This document shows positions 1 through 9,617 of a stretch of 21,456 nt of DNA, one piece after another. The position numbers and the translations under genes were made by a program. The notes under the pieces were generated by a model. The model had not been told where the DNA came from and did not search any database. It worked only from the letters and a program-made list of their open reading frames with translations. How positions within the stretch are numbered: position 1 is the stretch's first letter; every line of letters starts with the position of its first letter. This DNA is from Melampsora larici-populina 98AG31 (Eukaryota > Basidiomycota > Pucciniomycetes > Pucciniales > Melampsoraceae): NCBI RefSeq assembly GCF_000204055.1, contig NW_006768818.1, positions 638,018-659,473 on the forward strand, given 5' to 3'.

Positions 1-461
1 ATTACTGGTACATAGCTATACTACTCACTAGTCTATTTCTCTCTCAACAACTTCAACTCTTGTGATTCTTCTACCAAATTCCCAAAAAAATATACAAGTT
101 TTTCCGGGAAAAAAAATCAAGATGTCTAATTGCTCTGAAACGCCCAAAAACACAGATTTTGAGGGTCCTTATGCAGATGGAAGGAATATTGGGACCTTTC
201 TCCGAAAAAAAAATGGTCCTTTGTCAACAGGTAGGAATCCGAGTTTTTTTTGTGAAAACCGGCGAAATTTGTGTAGGTAGGAGGGGAAAATTTCGGGATT
301 TCCATTAGGAGGGTATATCGGGGCTTTCCAGGGTCCTAACTTGGCACGGCAAACTAAAACATGAGGTGGCACTGGTGAGATATGTGTTTATATGCCTTGC
401 CAAACCCCATAATTTGCAAAATTCAAGATTATGAACCCATGAAAGTCAAACTCACCTTCTC
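1..461. other. Non-coding flank, nothing recognised
   Basis: AT-rich sequence with homopolymer A and T runs. The short open frames on either strand have no recognisable motif. It ends at the TTA that flanks the next element. Confidence 0.5.
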
Positions 462-464
462 TTA

Positions 465-1492
465 GGGCGCGTTCACTTAGTGGGGAATTTGAGAAATCGC
501 ATTACAAGCGACCACTTTTCTACATGTAGAAAAGCGTTTTTTTTAAAAACACAAATTTTGAAATTTTGTGAAAAATCGTGAAAGAAGCGGTCTTGAGTCG
601 TTCGTTTTGGATGCAATTAAGGACGGCTGAAAACCGTTCATCCTTTTCTGCTTTACGATCACATTCCTTGTCTTTCCTTCTCCTCTGTTCTGTCTGTTTC
701 CTTCTGATCTAATATCGATCCAGTTCAAACTCAAAATCACCTTGAAACATGGGAGCTTGATGTGATCAATCATTAAACACATCAAGTTCAAAATGAATTC
801 AATCATTACTATCATCACTATTAACAATCATCATGATTCCATCAATTTCACTCATAGTCTAACTCACAAACGTATGAACAAAAGCCAATGAAGTCATCCA
901 AAAAGGAACCATACCAATGGGATACAAAGGATGATCAAAATATCTAACAGAATCGAACTCAATTTTTCAATCGATCCGGTTAATACAATTGATATGAGTT
1001 GAAGTATGAATGTGATCAATCGTTATCAGCTGAGTTGTGTATGAGATTGACCGTGAGTTGTTAATGAGATTGATTGATAAGGTTTGAATTTGAATGCATT
1101 GATATCTATTGATATAAGTTGAGTTGTGAGAGTGATCGAGGGTGGTGAGAGGCTGATGGAGGACAAATTGTATGATGGCTGGGGACCTGTGACAGATTTG
1201 AGGGGTTTTGTATGCTAGAAGGTACCTTGTAAAACCTGAGGAAAAGTTTACAGGGGAGTCGACAGGAGTCGACTGGCAGAAGAGTTGAGAAAATAAATCA
1301 GGAATGCAATTTCTAAAGGGAAAAATTCGATAATAGCGAATTCTTGTAAAGTCCCAAAAAATCGCTTTTTATAAGCATTTTCTGATTTTTGAAATGGTTG
1401 TATTTAAGAAATCAAACACATTTCACAGAATGCGATTTCTTGGCATTCAAGAAGGCGATTTTTCACAAAAAATCGCTTAAGTGAACGCGCTC
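465..1492. mobile_element. Non-autonomous TIR DNA transposon (1.03 kb, Harbinger-like TSD)
   Basis: The left end reads GGGCGCGTTCACTTAG. The right end is its inverted match (CTTAAGTGAACGCGCTC), and both are flanked by TTA (462-464 and 1493-1495). A second inverted match lies inside each end: AGAAATCGCATT at 492-503 and its reverse complement at 1429-1440. The interior has no credible coding region, so it would depend on a transposase supplied elsewhere. A 3-bp TTA/TAA duplication is typical of PIF/Harbinger elements; the superfamily assignment is inference from that alone. The inner repeats of AATCGC-type motifs near both ends may be transposase binding sites. Confidence 0.8.
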
Positions 1493-1495
1493 TTA

Positions 1496-2823
1496 AGGAT
1501 CACTCTATAGATCACTTCAAACTCAATGCCACCTTCATCATCATGCAATCATCTAATCATCTCAATACATCATGTATCTAAAATATACAAATGTGGAAGC
1601 AACTTGCATAAGTAGCCCAATCCTGTTGAACATGTGCTTTGGTTGATTTTGCATCAGAGCACTTTTGATACTTTTTCAAGTTCAATCTGTCATTGGATTC
1701 TCTACCCAATCACAAAATGCTTTGTTAGTGCACAACCGTGCTTTTCTCACCTTGTGGAAAGAAGTCATCTAATTTTTTCTGATTGCCTTTTGACCCCTTA
1801 CTTTAGATTCTCACTTTTCTATTCTGATTGCTCCTAATGTTATGTTTTTGCTTGCATTTGATCATACAATTAAGTGAAAATATTTTGTTTGTGTGACCTG
1901 CAACACTTTTATTTGGGTAAACTGTATTTCTCAATAGTGAGCTTTCCAAGACTTGACTCCAAATGTTGTGTGTCTGCCTGGGTATATGTATGGCAAAGAG
2001 CTTGCACATATGTTCAAAATTCAATCTTACATGTGATTGAATTTTCTCCTTTTAGGTGAAAGATGAGTGGACAATTGCACCCACTTTTTAGGCATTTTTT
2101 TGACACTGAAAATGCCATAATCAGTTAAAGAAAAAGTCGTTTTGAATTAAAGTTGGCAGATTGTGTAATTCAAAATGTCAGTTTAGGTCATTTTGCCTGT
2201 CAAAAACACACATACTAACTTTCAGTACCCTAAATACCGTAAAATATAAGGACAAAAGTAATTGAAGAAAGTAGCAAAGACAAAAGATAGAAATAAACAT
2301 AAGTAACCACAAACAGAAACCAAAAGAGCATGACATCATACCCCCAACAATTTTGAAAAGATCAAAAATACATCTATATGTAAAAAATGATGTAAAGATT
2401 TTCCAAAGTATGGTGAATCAGAGGAAGCCAAAGGGACAGTAGGTACAAAACATATAAAAAACCAATATCCAACCAATAAGGACTGGAAAACACATTGAAG
2501 CAAACCAAAAAGAACTGATCTGCAGCAACACACACATAACCCGACCTAAAAAACAACTAATGTAGGACATAAAATAACAATTATCTTAACATAGCAACCA
2601 GAAATCCAATTGAAATAAAATCAACAAATTTGGAATCACATAACATAATCCATAAAATATCCCAATATACACAGAGAGTAAACAAACTTATCAACAAAAT
2701 AGGTAGATAAGAACCACATAACTCACAAAATATGAACAAAATTAAGAGAAAAAACTGAGAATGAAGAAAAATCCCAAAAAAAGAAAAAAAAATGTGAAAA
2801 AGTGTAATGATCAAATTATACTG
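1496..2823. other. Intergenic, no gene recognised
   Basis: AT-rich sequence of about 1.3 kb. The open frames (for example the minus-strand ones between 2336 and 2832) are low-complexity, rich in Phe, Leu and Ile as expected from A/T-rich DNA, and show no conserved motif. I see no RNA gene or repeat here. Confidence 0.5.
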
Positions 2824-2830
2824 TAAGAGC

Positions 2831-2909
2831 ACCCACTATGGGTGCGGTAACTAAGTGATTTATTGTAACTTTAGTGCTAAAATCTCAACAGGTCCACTAT
2901 GGACCTGTT
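2831..2909. repeat. Subterminal palindromes with CCACTATGG core
   Basis: ACCCACTATGGGT (2831-2843) has a 5-bp stem, and the 2887-2909 segment has a 10-bp stem (AACAGGTCCA / TGGACCTGTT). Both have CTA as the centre. A related site, TCCATAGTGGA, lies at 10929-10939 near the other end of the same element. Repeated palindromes just inside TIRs are candidate transposase binding sites. Confidence 0.6.
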
Positions 2910-3435
2910 TTAGACTTGCGGTCCCTCTGACCACATCAAATCTTGCTTTCCCCATGTTCAAATCTACAAACAACTACAACTTGATTTATTGTAAGACTTG
3001 ATGCATCCAATCAGTCAACAACTGCATTATTCAAAACCTTGCCTTCAAAACTTCAACCTCAAAACTTTCAACTTAAACTTCAAAACTCAACTTTGAGTGT
3101 TCTTTACAATCTTCAATTGGTGTTTCAATTTGAATCTTTCTTTCAATTGGTCCTCTCAGAATCATTCCTCAACCAGTAAAATCTTCAACATCTTCATTAA
3201 TCTAAACAACTAATGCAAATTTTAAATCATTCAAATAGGTTCTCAATTTGGTTCTTCAAAGATGTATGTTGTTTTGATAATAAGAATTCATCTGGATTGA
3301 AATCATAAGTTCTAAAGAATTCATGATTCAAAATCAATCATGTAATTGTAGATTTGACAATTTTAAACACTAGAGACAATAGTGGGGTTCAAGTCAAAAT
3401 AATCTGAACCTAAAATGGGTTTTAGACGTCACTCG

Positions 3436-3525
3436 AAGGTCGTAAATTATAAGTCACTTTTTAAACCTCACGAGCACCTCGAGAGGTGCTTGTGAGGTTT
3501 AAAAAGACTTATAATTTACGACCTT
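3436..3525. repeat. 90-bp near-perfect palindrome (hairpin)
   Basis: The left arm 3436-3480 and right arm 3483-3525 are reverse complements around a GA centre. They differ by one base (CACGAGC against CACAAGC) and a 2-nt AC insertion in the left arm. The centre reads CACCTCGAGAGGTG. It sits about 55 bp inside the left TIR of the inner element. It could be a foldback insertion, a cis-acting end structure or a hairpin RNA source; the sequence does not decide between these. Confidence 0.85.
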
Positions 3526-4043
3526 TTTTTTCCTGTTTTTTTGAAAAAAAAAACACCTTTTCTTTTTTTAAAAGAGGCGGTTGCAATTGCCTACAAGCAC
3601 ATGTGACCAAAAAAAAGTCAGGAGTTCTTTTTTTTTTGTCTTCAACTGTCTTGTTAAAAAAAGAAGTGATCGCTCTGCCGTTTCGAACCGTCCAAGTTGT
3701 ACTTTATCTCTCTTGTTGAACCCATAGCAACAGAGATAAGTTACTTCTGGCCGGCAGCTCCGACGTCTCGGAGCCAACAAAGTCCACCATACCGGTTTGT
3801 TGTATGAGGTTGTATGTCACACTTCTGGGACAGCTCTGGTGACAAATGGTACCCCCGACTGGTCCTCTCTGTCCAAAGAACCACCTTACCCTTTCACCAT
3901 ATCACATCCAATCCTCCTACCCTTTCACCATATCACCTCCAATCCTCCTCAGTTCTTCGTGGCACCGGTGCTTCGTTGTGTTGGTTTGTTTCTACCCAAT
4001 CAAGACTTGTTATCTATTCCGTTTGACTCATTGATCCTTCACA

Positions 4044-4220
4044 GTCTCTCGATTCTCTCGATTCTCTCGACTCGATTCTCTCAATTCTCTCGACTCGATT
4101 CTCTCAATTCTCTCGATTCGATTCTCTCAATTCTCTCGATTTGATTCTCTCAATTCTCTCGATTCGATTCTCTCGATTCTTTACGATTTCTCGATTCCTT
4201 TGATTCTTTACGATTTCTCG
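4044..4220 (+). repeat. Pyrimidine-rich degenerate tandem repeat (ATTCTCTCGA type)
   Basis: Many degenerate copies of GATTCTCTCAATTCTCTC-like units run through this stretch, which lies in the presumed promoter/5' leader of the plus-strand gene starting at 4374. CT-rich tracts are common upstream of fungal start codons. The open frame across it, made of Ser-Ile-Leu repeats, is a by-product of the repeat and not a gene. The rest of 3526-4373 shows no gene. Confidence 0.75.
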
Positions 4221-4373
4221 TGCCTGTATCATTTATATTTATCATTTTTATATTTATATCTCTGTTTGAATCACCTCATCTCTCAAACACCCCAACTCAA
4301 TCTTCCATCTCGATTTAACAAGTCAATTCGATAAATATTCACATTTATCAGCTTCATTCAGAATACTCACAAC

Positions 4374-6578
4374 ATGCCACCAAAGCCCAAATCCACGTCA
4401 AACGACAAGGTATTGTTTTTCTTTCATCCTTTCTTCTCATCTTGAAAATGTACTGATCATTATGCTTTTTTTGCTGCTTTCCAAAATCCAGCCTAAACGA
4501 ACTCGTCGGACAAATGCTCAGATTGCAGAACATTTAGCTAAATCTGGATCCAAGAAGAAAGGGAAGGCAACTAGGGCCGAAATTAGGCGATCTCTTGTAG
4601 CTGCTCGTGAACAAGGTCCAGCAGAAGCCGATGATTCAAGTCAAGCCAAATCTGATCAATCAATTCAATCCAACGATTCGACTCAAGAAACTACTGCACC
4701 TTCTAAGTTACATCCGTCACAAAAGAAATCGACCAAGAAGGCTCCTGCGAAGCGTTCTCAATCAACAAAGAAGGCTCCTACCCCTTCAACATCACGTCAA
4801 TCAAAAAACAAATCAACCAAGAAAGCCGACACCCCAAAGGCCTACAAGAGCCCTGTCTTCCAACACGCTGACTATGTTCATATAGTCACATACCTGGCTC
4901 AACCAAAGATCTACAATTTCCTCTTTGGCGGCGGCAAGAAAACGAATGTGACTGGCTTACCGATGAAAACAACAACAATACTCAACAGTCTAGCTGAAGA
5001 CATCAACAACGATTACAACAAAAGGAACAAAGTCTTCTCTCGTTCACATTCTTGTCCAAATACATCGGTAATGCGGCTCACTGGAAAGACTATGAAGGAT
5101 CGCTTGATTCGCTACAGACGACAATACTCTTGTACAAAGACTTGGCTAGGTGGCACTGGTGCAGGTTTAAGTGAAGCAGAACGTCTCCGAGGTATCAAAC
5201 TTGAGGATGTGGTTGAATCAAAGTGTCCTTGCTTCAAGGAGATGGACGACCTTTTCAAAGACAAGCCGAACATTGTTCCTTTTGGAATCATGGACTCTGG
5301 GGTTTCAAAAGAAGAAGAAGAAGAAGATATCGATCAGTCTCTATTGCGTTTAGAAGTTTCTGAGCACACCAGTCATTCATCTCAGAACCAGTACCTCTTG
5401 ATTTAGGTCAACCATCCACTTCACGGCAACCATTCAATCCATCTGTCAATTTTGATCATTATCAAAACGCAAACCATGCACTATTAGCTACCAACGATTA
5501 TGAGAGACATCAGTCAGAGCTAGCTATCCAGAGATTCACTCAATCTTACGCAGACTTTGCACAAGGATCGCAGCCGACTATCCCATATTCATGGGATGAC
5601 CCTTTTTTTCACCCAAATAAAGAACAATCAGCCGAAATATGGAAGCAACTGGCTGAGACCGACAGAAGACAAGAAGAAGACTTAAACAACAGATTTGTTC
5701 AAAGCCCGATCAAGGATTTGTATATTCCACCTCTGCCACCCGCAATCATTCCTCCTAACTATAACAACCGCATGGTTACAGCAAACTTCTCGCCTATTCT
5801 CTCTCCAACTGACAATCATCAAAGAAATCCTGGGGAACTCGATGACCTGTGCTTGAATTTCAACGATGAAGGAGCACAAGATGATGAGGCTCTTGAAAAT
5901 GAAAACGAACAAATTGAAGAAGAAATGGAACAGATTCAGAACACGCAACAAACTCAAAATTCATCCAAGAGTAATCAAAATTTGCCCAAGAAGAGGAGCC
6001 GAGCTAAGCAACCTTCTTTCTAAACCGATAGTGATGCTTCGGAACTTGCTGTACCTTCCAAGAAAAAGGGGAGGTCAATCCAATCTCGCAAGTCGGCCGG
6101 CCCCGGCAAAACCATCGCATCTCGCCAAATGGATCCACTTCCGGCTATTGATCCTTCGACAGTGCATAGCAAAGACATCAAGAACCCCATCGCATTGGCT
6201 TTAATGAGCAGCAGCCAGGCCAGAGCTAAGGAGATGAAGGCCATTAATGAGTCGCGCCAGAAATCTGAGCTGGCCAAGAGCACAGATGCTCATGCTTGAT
6301 TAACTTGGGAAAAGTATGCATTCAAGATGGGACGTTTGGACGAAATCAACCGTATCTCAGCCGAGAATGCTCAATCAGAACTATCAGCACGTGCAAAACT
6401 AGCTCAAGAGCTTGCCTTAGGTGGTAAAACCCCTGAAGAGGTTGAAAAATACCTCAAGGTGGTATTTCCTCCGTCTGCACCTGTGTAAGTTGTGACGATA
6501 ATGAATAATCCAACAAATGACTGATTGAACTGACTAGCTGATTCACCAACTTATAGTGCACCTCCGGCGCAACACTGA
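4374..6578 (+). pseudogene. Harbinger-associated trihelix/Myb-like DNA-binding protein, broken
   Basis: Probable partner protein of the element's transposase, a nuclear DNA-binding factor (inference). Start ATG 4374 (context ACAACATGCC); exon 1 encodes 12 residues, then a GTATTG..TCCAG intron at 4410-4491. Next comes a Lys/Ser-rich basic tail, then a helical domain (about residues 133-275). That domain has the pattern seen in rust and other fungal Myb/SANT-like proteins: HADYVHIVTYL, NFLFGG, INNDYNKR, LTGKTMKDRLIRYRRQY, then GTGAGLS, CPCFKEMDDLF and PNIVPF. An acidic Glu/Gln-rich segment (5884-5943) and a basic Lys/Arg stretch follow. The frame is lost by an indel between 5361 and 5406. It then stays open in the next frame apart from in-frame TAA (6021-6023) and TGA (6297-6299). 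A terminal intron, 6485-6556 (GTAAGT..TATAG), leads to a short Pro/Ala tail and TGA at 6576. Both stops could be C-to-T changes of CAA and CGA. Confidence 0.72.
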
Positions 6579-7009
6579 ATCACTGACTTCACTCTTTCAA
6601 TGTATTTTAATTTAGTTCAACTTATTTCTTTCAATTTACTTCTCAATTTCTCAATGTATCTTAATAAGAAAGCCAGATCGTCAACTAGCTCAAAGAAATT
6701 CAATTCGCAAATGGCAACGCAAACAACTTTCAGTACATCTCTTTTAATTTATCTCGTTCCAAGTTTCACCTTATCAATTTGTCTCAATTTATCTTGTCTG
6801 ATCAAAGTGTCGACTCAAGACTCGAAGAAATACTTTTAGAAATACTTTTCAATGTACAATAAGATCATCTTAATATAAGAAATACTTCAATATACAACGT
6901 TAAAACAACAACAACAAATCGGATTGTCATTGTCGACTTGGTTATTTCAATTCACCTTATCTCCACCAACTCCTTATTCTTTGATTGTTGTCCGTTTTTT
7001 AGCAAATGA

Positions 7010-7367
7010 AAGAACGCCATCCATCACATCGTCTCTTTATTTCCATCAAGACTAGCGATCTCGAGAAGAACGCCATCCATCACATCGTCTCTTTATTTCC
7101 ATCAAGACTAGCGATCTCGAGAAGAACACCATCCATCACATCTTCTCTTTATTTCCATCAAGACTAGCGATCTCGAGAAGAACACCATCCATCACATCTT
7201 CTCTTTATTTCCATCAAGACTAGCGATCTCGAGAAGAACACCATCCATCACATCGTCTCTTTATTTCCATCAAGACTAGCGATCTCAAGAAGAACACCAT
7301 TCAGTTGATCGTCTCTTTATTTCCATCAAGACTAGCGATCTCAAGAAGAACACCATTCAGTTGATCA
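7010..7367. repeat. 56-bp tandem repeat, six copies plus a partial
   Basis: Units start at 7010, 7066, 7122, 7178, 7234 and 7290, with a partial seventh at 7346. Each runs from AAGAACRCCATCCATCACAT to AGCGATCTCRAG. Copies 1-2 share AAGAACGCC, later ones have AAGAACACC, and copies 6-7 replace the CCATCACATC part with TTCAGTTGATC. The graded divergence suggests stepwise duplication. The array lies in the spacer between the 3' ends of the two convergent transposon genes. No spacer sequences separate the copies. The flanks 6579-7009 and 7368-7848 hold no recognisable gene. Confidence 0.95.
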
Positions 7368-7848
7368 TTAGCAATCTGATTGTTGTCCTTTCATTTTCAT
7401 CATCAAAAAATAAAAATAAAAACCTATAAAAAAGTTGTTTTTCTTTATCAATAAGGCAATCAATAGATGAATTTCACAATTTTGATTTAGTTCTTTGAGC
7501 TAAGTTCAAGATTGTTAATTTGCTGTTCTTTGTTGTTTCTCTTTTCAATTTCTCCCTCTCCCACTTGTTTGTCTTTGCAAGAGCACTCAGTAGCAGTCGT
7601 TTACAATTGTAAGGTTGTTGTTTGAATTGCAATTCATGATAGATATCAACATTGTGTACAACTTTCAAATAAACTTGAAGGATCTGAATTAAAAGGATCA
7701 CGAGAAAAAAAGAACAAAAAATTTGACCAAAAAAAACATCTGAATAAACATAAACTTCCACCACAGGATTTGATTCCAATCAGGCAGGCAGGCGGGGATC
7801 AACAATAGGGAGGACACCTCGTGCGTAATTGTAAGCTACTGTGTGATC

Positions 7849-9187
7849 TCAAACTATCTCTCTCTTCGCCCTACCCCTTTCCATAACTTCCGCACCACTT
7901 TCTTCAAATGTCCTTTCAATATCTTGATACCGGATGTTGTCCCCCATGACTGATTCGGTTAGATCATCCCATGCGTTGCCAAGATTGGCAAGCATGTTGT
8001 GGAGGATCGCACAGCATTTGATCCAATCAAGGATATGTCGCATGTCATCCTTTTTGTGCAAAGAAAGACGTAGTCCTTGCAGTGAAGCCCAGCGTCCCTT
8101 CAAAATTCCAATACAATGCTCGTTACGCACACGAGTCTTTGCAACACACCAATCAAATTCTTGGTTTCTTTCGACTTCGGCAGCTGGGCCTTTGTAAGAA
8201 GGAACCACAGTGTTTGATGGGTTGTAGGCTGAGTCGGCCACGATGTACTCACCTATACCAGAAGGATGAACAATCAATGTCAAGATCTCAATACAGATCA
8301 AAGATAACAATACTGACCAGGTGAGAAGTATCTGTCTGGACGAGCTGCCATATCGGTCTTGGCATAAACTGTACTATCACAGCAAGAGCCAGGCCAACCA
8401 GCATAAAGGTAAGTGATGCGTCGATCGCAATCACATACCACTTGCGCATTGATTGAATATGAATGTTTCCGGTCAAAGAAAACCTCGCCATCCCGTCCCG
8501 GCCGTTGATACAAAGGAATTGTAGTTCCGTCAACAAAACCCACACAATCAGGGAAGCCATCTTGTTGCAATACACTTGATATAGCCTTCCGACGATCAGC
8601 CGATGGCCAAGCTAGATATTGATCACCGCGTTCAAGGATCACACCAATAACTCGCCGAGTACACTTGATAATTTGACCCCGGCTGACCTTGTAGTTCCGT
8701 GAGAACCGACCCACCGATGCCCCATTCCCATTACTACCTAGACGCTCCAGAGTGATAGCTAGCTGGTGTTCGACCGGAGGTTGTGGATTATTGATGACTG
8801 ATATAAAGCTTGGATGGTCCTGAATAAGATCTCTGAGGGCTTCGAATCCTTCAGGGGTCGTACGCATTGCTTGTCAAAAATCTTTACGACATTCTCGGAG
8901 CATGTCTTGTAAGTTGAATGGAGAAGCATGAGGTTGTGTCGTGGAGAGAGATACCGTGTTTCGCTAACCCAAGTAAGTAAATCAGCTAACTCGTTTTCTT
9001 GACTGAAAACTGCATCGTAGAGCTCGGCCTCAGCAGGATCATCAGGATACAATAATTGTCCATCAGTTGGAAAGTCCGGCTCCTTGTCGTTGTAGATGGC
9101 AAAGTTGTTCATCGAATCGAGGTGCTCCCAGACACAGGCCAGGGTAAGATCTCGGATAATCTGAGCTTGTTCGGACCACCTTGGCAT
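7849..9187 (-). pseudogene. PIF/Harbinger DDE transposase, one frameshift
   Basis: DDE_Tnp_4-type endonuclease that would cut and rejoin element ends. Start ATG is at 9187 (CCACAATGCC). The N-terminal part runs to a frameshift at about 8860-8876; the downstream frame opens after a TGA at 8874-8876. A helix-turn-helix-like stretch follows (GRFSRNYKVSRGQIIK). Catalytic residues are visible: Asp in GFVDGTTIPL (8529-8531), Asp in GSCCDSTVY (8376-8378) and Glu in RVRNEHCIGILKGRW (8119-8121). The conserved ADSAY motif is also present. An intron at 8253-8317 (GTCAGT..TATAG) joins FSPG to EYIVADSAY. Stop codon at 7849-7851. All three catalytic residues are intact, so the single frameshift is the only obvious lesion. 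It could be a sequencing error, since no other stop interrupts the rest. It faces the plus-strand partner gene within the same element. Confidence 0.88.
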
Positions 9188-9599
9188 TGTGGAAAGATGG
9201 AGATTGAAGAGGAAAGGTTGGTCGATGATGACGTTGTAATCCTGGTCTCAGCGAGCGTCAATAGTTACCACTCGGCATCTGTGACCCGGACGACATCAAA
9301 CCACCTTTGGGCTGCAGTTTGATCATCTTAATTTTATTCTCTCTTTTTTTCTAGCGCTTTTTCACAAAGAGCCTCTTTTTTGATTGATTTTTCAACATCA
9401 ACGCTCTTGAGTTTTTTTCGAAGCTTTTTAAGCATTCGTACCTCTGTTTCAAAGCTTGTTTTTTTCCTTATAAGCCCCAGTGGCTTACTTTTAAACACTC
9501 TTTACGACGTCTGAGTGAGCTTATAGGTAAAGGTAGTCCTAAAAAAATTGCTCGGTAGTCATAAAATTCCGCTCAGGAATTTTTGACTTGAACCCCACT
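9188..9599. other. Right end of inner transposon, promoter side of transposase
   Basis: About 410 bp between the transposase start and the right TIR. It is T-rich on the plus strand with several short inverted motifs (AAGCTTTTTAAGC, AGCTTATAGG, ATTCCGCTCAGGAAT). It presumably carries the minus-strand promoter. No gene is seen. Confidence 0.5.
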
Positions 9600-9601
9600 A
9601 A

Positions 9602-9617
9602 TGCGGGCATGCCCGCA
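9602..9617. repeat. 16-bp perfect palindrome next to the inner element
   Basis: TGCGGGCATGCCCGCA is its own reverse complement. It begins two bases beyond the right TIR of the inner element, in an otherwise AT-rich stretch. Confidence 0.9.

Larger units (their letters stand above)
3381..9599. mobile_element. Inner two-gene PIF/Harbinger-type transposon
   Basis: AGTGGGGTTCAAGTCAAAA at 3381-3399 is matched in inverted form at 9581-9599. The flanks allow an AAT duplication (3378-3380, 9600-9602) or a simple TA. The clean TWA expected of Harbinger is not evident, so the exact boundary could move by 1-2 bases. Inside are a plus-strand trihelix/Myb-like gene (4374-6578) and a minus-strand DDE transposase (7849-9187), arranged convergently around a 56-bp tandem array. 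The two-protein design, DNA-binding partner plus DDE nuclease, is the known arrangement of PIF/Harbinger elements. Both genes carry inactivating lesions, so this copy is probably dead though recently so. Confidence 0.8.

Noticed and set aside
1634..2059. Short plus- and minus-strand open frames as a gene
   Set aside because: No conserved motif and no plausible splice structure linking them.
2336..2832. Minus-strand open frames rich in Phe, Leu and Ile, possible small membrane proteins
   Set aside because: Composition follows from A/T-rich DNA, several overlap in different frames, and no family motif is seen.
3384..3396. GGTTCAAGTC in the TIR as an RNA polymerase III B-box or tRNA remnant
   Set aside because: No A-box, no cloverleaf, and the same sequence is fully explained as a terminal inverted repeat.
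3797..4144. 115-residue plus-strand frame with Ser-Ile-Leu repeats
   Set aside because: It is translation of the CT-rich repeat upstream of the transposon gene; three frames are open there.
7010..7367. CRISPR-like array
   Set aside because: The 56-bp units are directly adjacent with no spacers, and the DNA is fungal.
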